Origin: Flectobacillus roseus
GTDB taxonomy: Bacteria; Bacteroidota; Bacteroidia; Cytophagales; Spirosomataceae
Assembly: GCF_030056665.1 (NCBI RefSeq)
Contig: NZ_JASHIG010000038.1
Reading direction: 5' to 3' (one strand)
DNA: 64,000 bases
Shown: positions 1 through 9,832 of the stretch, in pieces
How positions within the stretch are numbered: the stretch's first letter is position 1
Layout of the letters: each line of letters starts with the position of its first letter
Notes under the pieces: model-generated
Databases searched by the model: none
What the model was told of the DNA's origin: nothing
The model's input: the letters and a program-made list of their open reading frames with translations, nothing else
Program-made: the position numbers and the translations under genes

Positions 1-423
1 ATAAGCTAATGTAAGGATACACCACACACCACTCGATAACAGCTTTTGGTGGTTCTTGATGATATCATCAGCAATAGGTACTCTGTTGAGTCCTAAATTA
101 GCGAAATAGGCTTCATACTGGTCTTGTTTGTCATTGAGTTTTACCGATACTTTATCAATAATCCTATGAGAACCTTTTTCTCGAATGGTTGACTTAATGA
201 TCTGAGCTTCATCTCGATGAACAAAATGCTTGGCAAGGATATTCTTTACCGTTTCTACGCCACGAGAAATAGTTTCTTCATCGTCTGTGGCACAGTATTG
301 TCCTAGCAGATATTCTAATACATAAATAGGAACTATGGCATTACCCTTTACCAACTTGGTAAGGTCTTTACGAACGACCTTTCCACCAAAGTGTTCATTC
401 AATTTAGAGTCAAGTGCTTTCAT
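1..423 (-). CDS. brxL: BrxL, Lon-like BREX protein (N-terminal part only)
   Basis: The gene runs off the left edge, so only about 141 N-terminal codons are visible. Translation from the ATG at 423 begins MKALDSKLNEHFGGKVVRKD and continues through YVLEYLLGQYCATDDEE, which I recognise as the start of BrxL. BrxL is the AAA+/Lon-like component that ends type I BREX operons; it binds DNA and is needed for phage exclusion in several systems. The ATG lies 3 nt after the pglZ stop, so the two genes are almost certainly co-transcribed. The central ATPase motifs and the Lon-like protease region lie outside the window, so intactness cannot be judged. Confidence 0.9.
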   Translation of the reverse strand, partial: MKALDSKLNEHFGGKVVRKDLTKLVKGNAIVPIYVLEYLLGQYCATDDEETISRGVETVKNILAKHFVHRDEAQIIKSTIREKGSHRIIDKVSVKLNDKQDQYEAYFANLGLNRVPIADDIIKNHQKLLSSGVWCILTLAY

Positions 424-426
424 ATC

Positions 427-2922
427 TTAAAAATCATCAAAATCGTTGGTAAACGAGATGTTTAATGTGTAGTAAAAATCTTTATAATGTTTCCATTTGG
501 AGGTATCCTCTAAGGGTTCTTCCAAAACTAATTTCACTCGTTGGTTTTTATACTTATTACTTGCCTTAGCACTTAGCTGAAAACTATGCTTTACTTCTCT
601 CAGTCGTTCGGTTCCTTCTTGTATATCAAAATTATATCTAAACTGGTCGCTCAATAATTCACCATCTTCGGCATAAATACTTGCTCGTATAGTTCTTGGT
701 AATACTTGTTCGCTTACTAAATCTGTTTGAATAAACGATACTGATAAAATATTCGTCGTAATTCTATCTGTTGATTTAATAATATCTACTTCTACCTGCG
801 TTGTGGTATTTTGTCGGATTTTGGTTATTTTAATCACGGGGATTATTATTTCTTGCATACTTGCTCCTCCATGAATAAACTTTGCACCTGCCCCCTTAAT
901 ACGCAAACGGTTTATGGATTTTGGTATCAATACATCAACATCGGTAGCAATTCCCAAGTCTACACCCTTAAAATGCTTGGTAGAAATATCATTTTTTAGA
1001 TTTTTACCAATGACAAACCTTCTATTTTCTTTCCAGATTTCTCCTGAGTGTGCCGATTCGTTATAATCACTTTCGTCCAAATCGCTATGCTGATACATAA
1101 AACCGTGGTCTGCTGTTACAATCATGTTGTTGCCGTTCATGTTTGTAATTTTTTTAAGCATCTCAAGCAAGAATTGTATCTCATCGTCAACGGCTTCAAA
1201 AACTTTGTCTTCGCTGATTTTATCATCTCCAACTTTATCTATTCTGTTGTGATAGATATAAATCAGGTCATATTGCTTTACAAAATCTCTTCCATCTTTG
1301 ACAGTATTGAGTTTCATAAACTCCTCAGCTTTGATGGCTGTGGCTCGTATTCCTACATTCTTTTCAAGGATTTTTGTTCTGCCTTGAATACCACTACTAA
1401 CAATGCCATCTGCTAAAACAATATCACTATTATCTTGAATGCTCAGGCTTGAATGAGGTAGTAAAGACGCCATACCTAGTTGTGTGTACGAAGGTAGGCT
1501 ACTAATAGCATGGCTAATGGTAGCATGATAACGGTTCTCAGTGTGTAATTTCTTAGTAAGCTCTACGCCACATTCGTAGCGGAAAGCATCTGAAATAATG
1601 ACAAAAAGCCGTTGTTTTTTATCAATGATAGGTTTTACATGGTTGGTAAAAAAGCGTTTTTGCCCGCTCTTTAACTCATTAGGCCAAGTGGATAATTGGT
1701 CAATAACAGCTTGCCAATTATTATTATATGCCCAAAGCCAATCATTTGTATATACCTTTTCTACTTTGTCTGCAATGGTTGTTAAAATTCTGTTCTGATT
1801 CGTTCTTCTATAATACCAAACAAATTTTCGATAGCATTGATCTATTTCAAAAAGTGTATCAGCATATTGTTGTGTACTTGCTTCAAAACTGGTATGATTT
1901 ACTTGCGAATATTTACGGATTAAACTAATCAATTCAGAGGCAAAGATTAAGCTCTGATACAGATTGGCTACTTCGTTATACCAAAATTTGTTTTCTCGCT
2001 GTTTTACATAATTCAATACCTTTTCGTTAGTAATTTGCTCATTACTAATGAATTCCGACAACTCATGAATGATTTTCAAATCTGTTAAACGAAACAAATC
2101 ATCTTGAATAATGTCCTCTATCGTTGCCTGATTTAGCTTATCCTCTACACTAATATCTGCCGCTATTTTTTCTGATACTTTGGCAAAGTATTCTCTGTAC
2201 AGAATGGTATCTTTCCAAAGGGATAAAATTAGTTTGGAGTCCCTTCTTAGATTTGTTTTTTTGCCAAATACAAAATTTGTATGGAATACCTCTAACAGAA
2301 AATCATAAAGTGATGGATTATCGCTTTGATAATGGTATTGCTGTTTGATTTCGCTCCAATAGAAATCCTTGAGGTTGTAGCGTTCTAAATCTCTGTTGTA
2401 CTTCTCATTTCCATCTAAATAGGCAGCAGAATAGGCATGAATGTAAGTGGTTAGACTGACATGCTCAGTACCAAATAACACCGAAAGCATTTTGTATCGA
2501 ATTTGCTTATGGCTGTCTCCTTCCACAAGTAGTTCTATTAGTTTTGCTCTACGGTCTTTCGCCTTAAAAAACTCAAGATGCTCATTTACTAAGTCTTTGA
2601 AATGGCTATCTAAGCCCATTTCTTGCATAAACATAGCTTCTTGGTCGGTTTGGAATACATGATACGCCAATTCCATATCCAATAGCCAATTGTCTTCGTG
2701 TGCTGGCTTTGGGCCACTGAAATAGAGTAAAAATTTATCTTGGGGTCTTTGTTTGTGGGTAATATATTTTACCTCAAATTCATTGCCTTGTACATGTATT
2801 TTCTCTACCCCAATTAAGGATAGTTCTTGGTATTGCTCTAATAATTCTACTTTGGTATCGTACCAAAAAATAATCCTATGTTCCTCAAATCGCTTTTGTA
2901 ATACTTCTGCTATATTGTTCAT
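427..2922 (-). CDS. pglZ: BREX protein PglZ, alkaline-phosphatase-superfamily
   Basis: An 831-residue protein of normal length for type I BREX PglZ. The PglZ domain is visible from about residue 435: the core contains SDAFRYECG near residue 444 and TADHGFMYQ near residue 603, corresponding to metal-binding positions of the alkaline phosphatase fold. The N-terminal half is helical and family specific. PglZ is essential for BREX defence and associates with other BREX proteins, though its reaction is not firmly known. The start at 2922 is preceded by AGAAGAAA, a plausible ribosome-binding site. Upstream of that site is an inserted 217-bp element instead of the short spacer expected after pglX, so pglZ may be poorly expressed or newly driven. 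The reading frame is intact. Confidence 0.93.
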   Translation of the reverse strand: MNNIAEVLQKRFEEHRIIFWYDTKVELLEQYQELSLIGVEKIHVQGNEFEVKYITHKQRPQDKFLLYFSGPKPAHEDNWLLDMELAYHVFQTDQEAMFMQEMGLDSHFKDLVNEHLEFFKAKDRRAKLIELLVEGDSHKQIRYKMLSVLFGTEHVSLTTYIHAYSAAYLDGNEKYNRDLERYNLKDFYWSEIKQQYHYQSDNPSLYDFLLEVFHTNFVFGKKTNLRRDSKLILSLWKDTILYREYFAKVSEKIAADISVEDKLNQATIEDIIQDDLFRLTDLKIIHELSEFISNEQITNEKVLNYVKQRENKFWYNEVANLYQSLIFASELISLIRKYSQVNHTSFEASTQQYADTLFEIDQCYRKFVWYYRRTNQNRILTTIADKVEKVYTNDWLWAYNNNWQAVIDQLSTWPNELKSGQKRFFTNHVKPIIDKKQRLFVIISDAFRYECGVELTKKLHTENRYHATISHAISSLPSYTQLGMASLLPHSSLSIQDNSDIVLADGIVSSGIQGRTKILEKNVGIRATAIKAEEFMKLNTVKDGRDFVKQYDLIYIYHNRIDKVGDDKISEDKVFEAVDDEIQFLLEMLKKITNMNGNNMIVTADHGFMYQHSDLDESDYNESAHSGEIWKENRRFVIGKNLKNDISTKHFKGVDLGIATDVDVLIPKSINRLRIKGAGAKFIHGGASMQEIIIPVIKITKIRQNTTTQVEVDIIKSTDRITTNILSVSFIQTDLVSEQVLPRTIRASIYAEDGELLSDQFRYNFDIQEGTERLREVKHSFQLSAKASNKYKNQRVKLVLEEPLEDTSKWKHYKDFYYTLNISFTNDFDDF

Positions 2923-2932
2923 TTTCTTCTAA

Positions 2933-3149
2933 GAGCATATTAAATTTTATAAGTCATTAAAAATAAAAGAGTGTGTATTTATTTTCTGAAATCCTGTTGT
3001 TTGAGCCGCAGGCGAGTTTAGGATTTCTTGACTTTCTTTTGCGGCCGCCGCGCGGTTACTTTTCTTGTGTCAAGACAAGAAAAGTAAGGAGTGTCAATTG
3101 TAAATTTTGTTTTTTTGACCTATTTCAAATAAAATTTTCAAACATACTC
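2933..3149. mobile_element. MITE-like element, copy 1, between pglX and pglZ
   Basis: A 217-bp non-coding element with imperfect terminal inverted repeats: GAGCATATT at the left, and AACATACTC (reverse complement GAGTATGTT) at the right. Both ends are flanked by TAA (2930-2932 and 3150-3152), a 3-bp target duplication as in some IS5-family members. Inside are two hairpins: AAATCCT...AGGATTT, and TTACTTTTCTTGTGT paired with ACAAGAAAAGTAA. A GC-only run, GCGGCCGCCGCGCGG, lies just before the second hairpin. A diverged second copy lies at 14041-14289. It encodes nothing, so mobilisation would need a transposase in trans. Confidence 0.75.
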
Positions 3150-3153
3150 TAAA

Positions 3154-6100
3154 TCACCACTTTACCCAATCAAAAGCTTTTACTTTCTTTTGAGTTACTT
3201 TATCGTTTAGTCCTGATACTTCTTTGATGGCTTTTCCCATTCTATTATAGTTGACCAATACGCCATCATCGAGATTGATGGCTATTCGCTCAATCGCTAA
3301 TGGATAGAGTATCTCTCTTTCGTATTCTTGTAATTCTAATAATACCAATTTGATTTTATCTTTTTCTTTGGCTGCTTTGGTCTGTTCTGCTCCGCTACCT
3401 GAGATTTCGATGTGCTCAAGGTATTCTACATGGTTTTTAAGTTTTTCTCGGTATTCTACCAAATAGTCATTTAAAATACTGTTGAGTGTATCTGGTGTAT
3501 AACGGTGCATATAGATTAGCACATTGAACGAACCTTTTGGCGATGAAAACAACCAATAAATAGGACGCTTCTTGTAGCGTTTGATATGGTCATTGTAAAA
3601 ATCTTTGGTGAAGTATTTACGGATGTCTTTGCCCAAACATTCTTCTACATAAGCCAAGTTTCTATCAAAATTTTGTGTACCAAAACTGGCTTTTAAGAAT
3701 GCCTTGAATCGTCCTACAATGTCGTCTTCAAACCATTCGTCATCCAGTATTGGGATGATATTATCTTCATCAGGTACAAAACGTAATTCGTTTAGGCTTT
3801 TACCTACTTTGTCTAAATATGTCTCAAGGGTTTCGCCTTGGTTAGCTAAAATAAGTCCTTGTTTATCAAGTGAATAACACCCAAACATACAGCCCACAGC
3901 ATAACTAACAAACTGTGCCATGATTTCGGAAGTATTAAAAACTAATTGTCCGTTTTGAATACTACTTTCGTCTTTTAAAATAGTAATGTCTTCTAAAGGT
4001 ACATCGGGTGTGAGTTCATCTTGCAGACCGTAAATGTTTATAAATTGACGGTTAAGCTCTTCTTCGTTGCGGTGTAATTCATAAAACTTATTTTCCCAAT
4101 AGACTTTAAACAAATCTACACTTTCCTCCAAATCTTGCCCTTGTAGTCTGATTAATTCATTTTGCTGAAAATCCCATGAAGTTTCTCGGGAATCCCATTC
4201 TAGTTTGGAAATATTTACATTAGTTTCAAAACTAAAATGATTACAATCAATATCATTATGATATGGTACAGAAGCAATATCTCCTATTTGATAAGCCATA
4301 GTAGGATTTATAACTTTTAAAAAAGAGGTTCCAACTACTGAATTTAATAAACAAGCAACACTTTGTAATTCACTTACTTTTTTATCATCGAATAATGACA
4401 TTCCATTTATATCAAAAACAAACCCTTTAGGTCTCATTCTGCAAGCAAACCCACCATTTGCAGAAGATGTCAAACTCCAAGTTATAGCTTCTTTAAAGTA
4501 ATAATTAGCCGCACGAAATCTGGATAACTCTTTTCCATTATCATCCTTAAAATTTTTAATAATTTGTCCGCTATTTTTCCAATATACAACATAATCATTG
4601 TTACCATACCATTTTCTAAACGCACCTCCCTTGCTATAAGGAATCCAGTTCGCCCCTTCAGAAAAACAATCACTAAATGAAATGTAATTTTTATGAAATG
4701 CTATAGTAGGAACTTCAAACCAATACCTCATGAATTTCTCATTTTTACCTGTAGCTAACCCTTGTTTAGGAGTGAATATGTCATTTATTTTTTTCAGTTT
4801 AAATGATTCCAGATAAGTGTTACTTAGCCAATAACCAATTGGACTACTTGGTATTTTCTCAAAATCTTTTTGATCAGCTCTATAAATCCATCCACTATCA
4901 GGGTTTTGTACAGCTTCAATCGTTTTATCCCTTTTTTGTTCTGTACTGTTAAAATCCACCAAACGCAAATAAGAGCCTTTGGCATCGTGGGTAGTATTCC
5001 AAAATGTAAAAGCGGCATTTTGTACAACTTCACCCCCAATTTCGGGGAAAGTACGGGGACCTAAATGGAGTAAAGAATCAAAAAAAGTACTTTGTATGAG
5101 CTTTTCTCTTAGTGTTTCATAGCTACTCAAAAACATCCAAGAGTGTTGGTTAATCATGCCTAAAAAACCCTGATAATGTAGCATTCGTAAACCTGCTTCC
5201 ATAAAGCAAGCCATCAAATCGGCTTTGCTATCGGGATATTGTATTTTTACAAAGTCGCCCAAAGCTTTGTTCATGTTTCCGCCACCCATGTACGGTGGGT
5301 TGTCAACAATACAGTGGTAGCGTTGGCTTAGGAGTAATAATTGTTCAAGGGCTATTTTTACTTGGTTGAGTTTATTATTGTCAAAGAAGAAAGCCGTCAA
5401 TAATTCCTTATCAATAAGCTTTATCGTTTCTTTTAGTCCTTCAGGTGAAGTTTTGGGAGAAATTAAAGAGCCAAGGTTCGTTGCTTGAAGCATAAGCCTC
5501 AGGTCTTGGTACAATGCCTCAGAAAGCGGAAGTGCATTTTCTCTAAAAAGGTCTTTTATTTCATCCACATAAAAATGAAGCATATCCGTACTCGCTTGCT
5601 TGATAAGCTCCTCATCCTTTTTTGATGTTTTTGCTCCCTTCTTCAGTAATACTTCTGTTTTAGTGATGGTAACAGCTTCGCCAGTAGCTTTATCAACAGT
5701 ATTTTCCTCCCATTCTTTCAGGACGTTTTCAGCAATGATGTAACCAGCCTCAAGGATATGTTTTAGATTCGCATTATCTCTTTGCACACTAAAAGTAGCT
5801 TGATAGCCATTAACTCCATAAACATTGAAGCCCAAATCTTGATAGCAAAGAATCGTGGGTTTACATTCTTTTCTAAAAAAGCGGCGGTGATAGCTACGGG
5901 CTTTCATCATCAAAGCCAAGCCAGCCAATTGGGCGGCACGTTCGTCTATTTCAAAGCCAAAGAGATTTTTTTCTAAAATGAGCGTCGGTATTTCGCTTGG
6001 GTTGTAACCTTCTTCTTCATAGATTTTACTAAGCAAATCGAAGGCATATACCAAAATGTGTCCCGAGCCACAGGCTTGATCAAGCAAAGTGATTTCTTCC

Positions 6101-6963
6101 ACAGAATTTACCTTCAAAAACTCCTCAGCTTGTACCGAAGGAGAATCAATAAAATAAGGCATCACTTCACGCAAGCGAGAGTTTGGGCGGTTTTGTAGCC
6201 ACAATTTCCCCAAAGTGTTTTGTACCATATATTCTACAATCCAGCGAGGTGTAAAAAGCTGTGTAGCGGCAGGAATATCTTCTTTTTTTACAGCAGATTT
6301 AGCGGCAAAAACTTCATCTTTTTTCTCTGAAATATAAAACTGATAGAGCCAACCGATGATTTCTACCTCTTGGCAATCCTCGTGACTCATGCCAGTACGA
6401 ATATCATGCACTACCGAAAGAGCAGAAGTTAAGTCCTCGGGCAAAAGCAATTCTGTATAATCTTCGATACGTTCAAACAAGAACGGGAAAGATTTATGCA
6501 AGTGGTTACAAGCCCCAATGAGTAATAATTGATAGGCTTCGTTCTGAGGGTCATTACTTGGAATTTTACCATCGAGCAAGTCATAGATTTTCTGGCTATC
6601 GACCAAAGGGCGGCTTCCCTCCAATAATTCTTCGGGAATATGTCCTTGTTTGGCTTCATCCAATAATTCAGGAAGTGTATAAGCGTCCTTTGGCGTGATG
6701 ATACGAATATTCAAAGGTTGATATTCGTTTACATCCATAAAGCGTAAAGCCATCAGGCGGTTAAACCAAGTATAGGTAACCTTTTCGATGATTTGTTCTT
6801 CGCTTGTTTGGGCGATAGCCTCTCTAAGTTTCTGTATTTGTGTAGCCTTCTCACGTAGAATAGGTGAATCTGTATGGAGTACAAAATCGAGGCGAGCTTT
6901 GATTTGCTGCATCAATTTTTTTCGAGTTTCCTGAGCGAATTTTTTTAGGGCGTTGGTATTCAT
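3154..6963 (-). CDS. pglX: BREX adenine-specific DNA methyltransferase PglX
   Basis: A 1269-residue protein, typical of type I BREX PglX. S-adenosylmethionine motif I is DQACGSGHILVYAF near residue 296. The catalytic amino-methyltransferase motif is NPPYMGGGNM near residue 555, the NPPY form characteristic of N6-adenine methylation. In BREX, PglX methylates one strand of a non-palindromic site to mark host DNA and takes part in exclusion. The long C-terminal half holds target recognition. No internal stop is seen, so the methyltransferase could still be active even if defence is lost. Upstream, 36 nt away, is a Schlafen-like gene on the same strand. Downstream, the stop codon is only 4 nt from a MITE boundary. 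Confidence 0.95.
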   Translation of the reverse strand: MNTNALKKFAQETRKKLMQQIKARLDFVLHTDSPILREKATQIQKLREAIAQTSEEQIIEKVTYTWFNRLMALRFMDVNEYQPLNIRIITPKDAYTLPELLDEAKQGHIPEELLEGSRPLVDSQKIYDLLDGKIPSNDPQNEAYQLLLIGACNHLHKSFPFLFERIEDYTELLLPEDLTSALSVVHDIRTGMSHEDCQEVEIIGWLYQFYISEKKDEVFAAKSAVKKEDIPAATQLFTPRWIVEYMVQNTLGKLWLQNRPNSRLREVMPYFIDSPSVQAEEFLKVNSVEEITLLDQACGSGHILVYAFDLLSKIYEEEGYNPSEIPTLILEKNLFGFEIDERAAQLAGLALMMKARSYHRRFFRKECKPTILCYQDLGFNVYGVNGYQATFSVQRDNANLKHILEAGYIIAENVLKEWEENTVDKATGEAVTITKTEVLLKKGAKTSKKDEELIKQASTDMLHFYVDEIKDLFRENALPLSEALYQDLRLMLQATNLGSLISPKTSPEGLKETIKLIDKELLTAFFFDNNKLNQVKIALEQLLLLSQRYHCIVDNPPYMGGGNMNKALGDFVKIQYPDSKADLMACFMEAGLRMLHYQGFLGMINQHSWMFLSSYETLREKLIQSTFFDSLLHLGPRTFPEIGGEVVQNAAFTFWNTTHDAKGSYLRLVDFNSTEQKRDKTIEAVQNPDSGWIYRADQKDFEKIPSSPIGYWLSNTYLESFKLKKINDIFTPKQGLATGKNEKFMRYWFEVPTIAFHKNYISFSDCFSEGANWIPYSKGGAFRKWYGNNDYVVYWKNSGQIIKNFKDDNGKELSRFRAANYYFKEAITWSLTSSANGGFACRMRPKGFVFDINGMSLFDDKKVSELQSVACLLNSVVGTSFLKVINPTMAYQIGDIASVPYHNDIDCNHFSFETNVNISKLEWDSRETSWDFQQNELIRLQGQDLEESVDLFKVYWENKFYELHRNEEELNRQFINIYGLQDELTPDVPLEDITILKDESSIQNGQLVFNTSEIMAQFVSYAVGCMFGCYSLDKQGLILANQGETLETYLDKVGKSLNELRFVPDEDNIIPILDDEWFEDDIVGRFKAFLKASFGTQNFDRNLAYVEECLGKDIRKYFTKDFYNDHIKRYKKRPIYWLFSSPKGSFNVLIYMHRYTPDTLNSILNDYLVEYREKLKNHVEYLEHIEISGSGAEQTKAAKEKDKIKLVLLELQEYEREILYPLAIERIAINLDDGVLVNYNRMGKAIKEVSGLNDKVTQKKVKAFDWVKW

Positions 6964-6999
6964 TGTTTGGTGTTTTGAGTCATGGGTTCTGATAAGTAT

Positions 7000-8550
7000 T
7001 TATTGATTGAGCTGCCGTATTATTCGCCAATCGCCTACTTTATTAGAACCTTCACGCATTATTAAATTCATGTCTCTGAGTACTTTAAAGTCTTTCTCGA
7101 TACTACTCAGTGATTTATTGAAGATTTTAGCGATACTTTGTTTATTGATGCTAGGTTCAATGTCTATCAGTATCAACAACCATATTAGTCTATCTATGTG
7201 TTTATACGGTAATATTTTCGTATTTACAGCGTAGTTATCACGTAAATAAAGCGTATTTATAGCGTATTTATCACGTAAATAACCCGTAAATAACCCGTAA
7301 TTATCTTGAAAATAAGCAACATTTTCAGTAGGATCCGTATTTATTCGGGTACTGACAGAACCAAAACCTTTTTTAATTTCGGATAAAACCTTATCTAAAT
7401 CACTGGTTGATTCTAAGGGTTTTTCTTCGGAAATAGCAGAAGGTATAGCTGTTAGAAAACTGGCGATAGTGAAATCAAAACTGAGGTCATACTCAGGAGT
7501 AGTTTGGTTGTAGGCTTTCCAGTTACTTTCCATTTTTTCTAGTCCAATTCCAGCATTTTCGGAAAGTTTTGCCATACGGAAGAGTTTAGAAATAATAGGA
7601 TTTCTAGGCAATGAAATGTCTTTCCCTTTTAGTTCCGCTAAAGGTTTAGGAAAACCACCAGGATTAAAAAACTCTATTCTGTCAGAAAAAATACGGATAC
7701 GGGAATGAGCAGGCGAGAAATAATCGGCATGCATCAATAAATTGACAATTGCCTCACGAATTGCATTTAAGCCAGTTGAAAACTCTTCACCAAAACCTTC
7801 GGCATTAACTCTAAAGGTCACATCGATTCTTTGTTTTAATCTGGCAAAGCAAGCGAAGTAATATTCCCAAAGGTTCTCCTGTTCGTCGATACGGAAGGTA
7901 TAGCTGAATTTGGCATCATTGTAGCTAGTACCAGGAATTTCGAGTAAATCTATTCTAAAATCAGGAAAGCGCTTTTCTATTTCCTCACGTTTGCCTAAGA
8001 ACAATAAGCCTCCAAAAGTACAAGCACCATTTTCAATGATTCGTAGTTTTTGTAAAAAAAGCTCTTCTTCATATTGAACATAGCTAGCATCAGGATTAAA
8101 ACGAGACATATAGTCTCTATAACGTTTCAATGAGCCTTCATTAAGGCTTGAGCGATCTGTATTAGGAACCATTTCAGAGGATTTCCAGCCAAAAGTCTGG
8201 TCTCTGAACATGGTATCTATCTCTTCTTTAGTTGCTTTTTGGTCAGAACTACCTCTACGAATATAAGTATTGGCAGGGGTATTAAAATACACAGGTTTTT
8301 TATTGGATACAGGAATATAAAATGCCAAAACCGTTTTGCCATCAATATCATATTTGGCTTGCTTGTGAGCAATAGGCAAATTGAATTTTTCGCTACGTAA
8401 AGTATTAAGGAAGTCTTGTTCTATTTTCTCGGCGTTTGTAATGCCTTGAATTTCAAAAGTCTTTCCTAGTTCTTTTACTCCAAAAACCAACCAACCATAG
8501 CACCATAGCATGTTTTGGATGGCCGTTCTCAATCGATAAATCGGTGTCAA
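7000..8550 (-). CDS. Schlafen-like AlbA_2/HATPase_c_4 protein, 5'-truncated
   Basis: A 516-codon frame that I read as the family combining an AlbA_2 (Schlafen) domain, an HATPase_c_4 ATP-binding domain and a C-terminal winged helix. GWLVFGVKE near residue 20 resembles the GGxLxxGV end of AlbA_2, but the preceding ~40 residues with the EFK-type motif are missing. The frame opens with TTG at 8550 beside the IS4 transposase gene, and ATG at 8511 is an alternative start. ATP-binding-like segments are NAIREAIVNLLMHADY and ENAGIGLEKM. Before the winged helix lies a degenerate repeat of YLRDKYAINT type. Such genes often sit in BREX loci. It is probably inactivated or altered at the N-terminus. Confidence 0.7.
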   Translation of the reverse strand: MTPIYRLRTAIQNMLWCYGWLVFGVKELGKTFEIQGITNAEKIEQDFLNTLRSEKFNLPIAHKQAKYDIDGKTVLAFYIPVSNKKPVYFNTPANTYIRRGSSDQKATKEEIDTMFRDQTFGWKSSEMVPNTDRSSLNEGSLKRYRDYMSRFNPDASYVQYEEELFLQKLRIIENGACTFGGLLFLGKREEIEKRFPDFRIDLLEIPGTSYNDAKFSYTFRIDEQENLWEYYFACFARLKQRIDVTFRVNAEGFGEEFSTGLNAIREAIVNLLMHADYFSPAHSRIRIFSDRIEFFNPGGFPKPLAELKGKDISLPRNPIISKLFRMAKLSENAGIGLEKMESNWKAYNQTTPEYDLSFDFTIASFLTAIPSAISEEKPLESTSDLDKVLSEIKKGFGSVSTRINTDPTENVAYFQDNYGLFTGYLRDKYAINTLYLRDNYAVNTKILPYKHIDRLIWLLILIDIEPSINKQSIAKIFNKSLSSIEKDFKVLRDMNLIMREGSNKVGDWRIIRQLNQ

Positions 8551-8556
8551 AGCATT

Positions 8557-9831
8557 TTAGCACCGATTTCCTGTTCTATGGGCATATTGATTGATGATTA
8601 TCTTAATAATAGATGGCCAATTCCTGATGAGTTTCATCAAGAAGTCGTAAATAAGTGTGACGATGGCTAATAGTTTGAGGGTATTTTCGAAGAACCATAA
8701 CCTAGGAGATTCAATAGCTAGCTCAGTTTTGGCGAATCTAAACGCCTGTTCGATATTCCATCGATGCATGTAGCTATGACATATTTCCCAAGCTTCCTTA
8801 GCTGATTCTACAGGCAATGAAGTTAATAAATAGAGTGGTGACTGATAGTTTTTGGTATCTCTCACTATCACTAAAGACAAGTTAATGTCTTCAAAACTAG
8901 GATATTGTACTTGAGTCCAAGCAATAGAAATGCTCTTGAGAATCTTTCTCTGAGAATCGAGCACAATCTTTTTACTTCTAGCTTTAAAAGAGCGAGCTAG
9001 AAGATGGGTTTGCTTTTTACCTTTAGTTGAGTGTATAAGTAAATGATTCTTCTTCCATCGGACTAGGAAATCTTGTTCGAAGTTCGTAAACCGCTGCGGC
9101 GGCCGCCACTCGATAGTCCATTCATTTGCATAACCACGGTCAAGCACATGCAGGATGCCTTTTCCTACTTGTTTTTGTAGTTTTTCTAGCATCCGAAAAA
9201 TAATGTTTCGACCATATTCCTTGTATTTACCTCTGGTAGTCCACCAACTCATCTGACATACACTTACAGACTCACCCAAAGCTGAGAGCAATGTACTTGT
9301 CCAATGATAACCAGGAACACAAATACGTTTATTCGGGGGAGAATAGTAGCCTTTTTTTATCCTTGTTAGTCGTTTTGCTTTTGAGCTTTCTACACTACAA
9401 AGTCCCTCCAAAAACCAAGATTCAGCCTTTTCTAGCCGACTATCATCCCAAAGCATTAGCGGGCGTTTTCCTTGCTTTACTAATGATTCAAGCCTTTTTC
9501 GAGTTTGATTAAAGAGAAAATTATCAATAATAGTAGATGTCCACTTTTTGGAGCGTAACAGATTACTGATGCGCTTTGTCCCAGCGGGAGCATGAGCAAA
9601 GCCACAAATATATCCTCCTAACTCGCTAAGCAATAAGCCCATAGAGTTGTGTCGATGCAATAAAATAGCAACTATTAAATCGTAAAAAGTACGAACTAAA
9701 CGCTTATCTAAAACAGAATCTAAGGATAATTGGACATCTGAAAGATAAAGATCAAGTTTATGAAGAAGTAAATGAGAGAGTCTTGATTTACTCGATTTTA
9801 TGTCATTATTTTGTAGAAATGCTTTATGCAT
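8557..9831 (-). CDS. IS4-family DDE transposase
   Basis: A 424-residue transposase with an apparently complete frame. The DDE residues can be placed: first Asp in LMLWDDSRLEKAES near residue 130, second Asp in HVLDRGYANEW near 238, and Glu in YMHRWNIEQAFRFAK. The last fits the IS4 Y-(2)-R-(3)-E-(6)-K signature exactly. Residues RPPQRF after the second Asp come from a GC-rich stretch, GGCGGCCGCCGCAGCGG, that is unlike the AT-rich remainder and could be an in-frame insertion or a variant. The start at 9831 has a strong Shine-Dalgarno sequence (AGGAGG), which can be buried in an upstream hairpin. The gene is likely functional unless the GC-rich patch harms it. Confidence 0.88.
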   Translation of the reverse strand: MHKAFLQNNDIKSSKSRLSHLLLHKLDLYLSDVQLSLDSVLDKRLVRTFYDLIVAILLHRHNSMGLLLSELGGYICGFAHAPAGTKRISNLLRSKKWTSTIIDNFLFNQTRKRLESLVKQGKRPLMLWDDSRLEKAESWFLEGLCSVESSKAKRLTRIKKGYYSPPNKRICVPGYHWTSTLLSALGESVSVCQMSWWTTRGKYKEYGRNIIFRMLEKLQKQVGKGILHVLDRGYANEWTIEWRPPQRFTNFEQDFLVRWKKNHLLIHSTKGKKQTHLLARSFKARSKKIVLDSQRKILKSISIAWTQVQYPSFEDINLSLVIVRDTKNYQSPLYLLTSLPVESAKEAWEICHSYMHRWNIEQAFRFAKTELAIESPRLWFFENTLKLLAIVTLIYDFLMKLIRNWPSIIKIIINQYAHRTGNRC

Positions 9832-9832
9832 A

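Noticed and set aside
7235..7310. CRISPR-like short repeats in the Schlafen-like gene
   Set aside because: Units are short, degenerate, without spacers, and lie in frame within a coding sequence; they encode a linker repeat.
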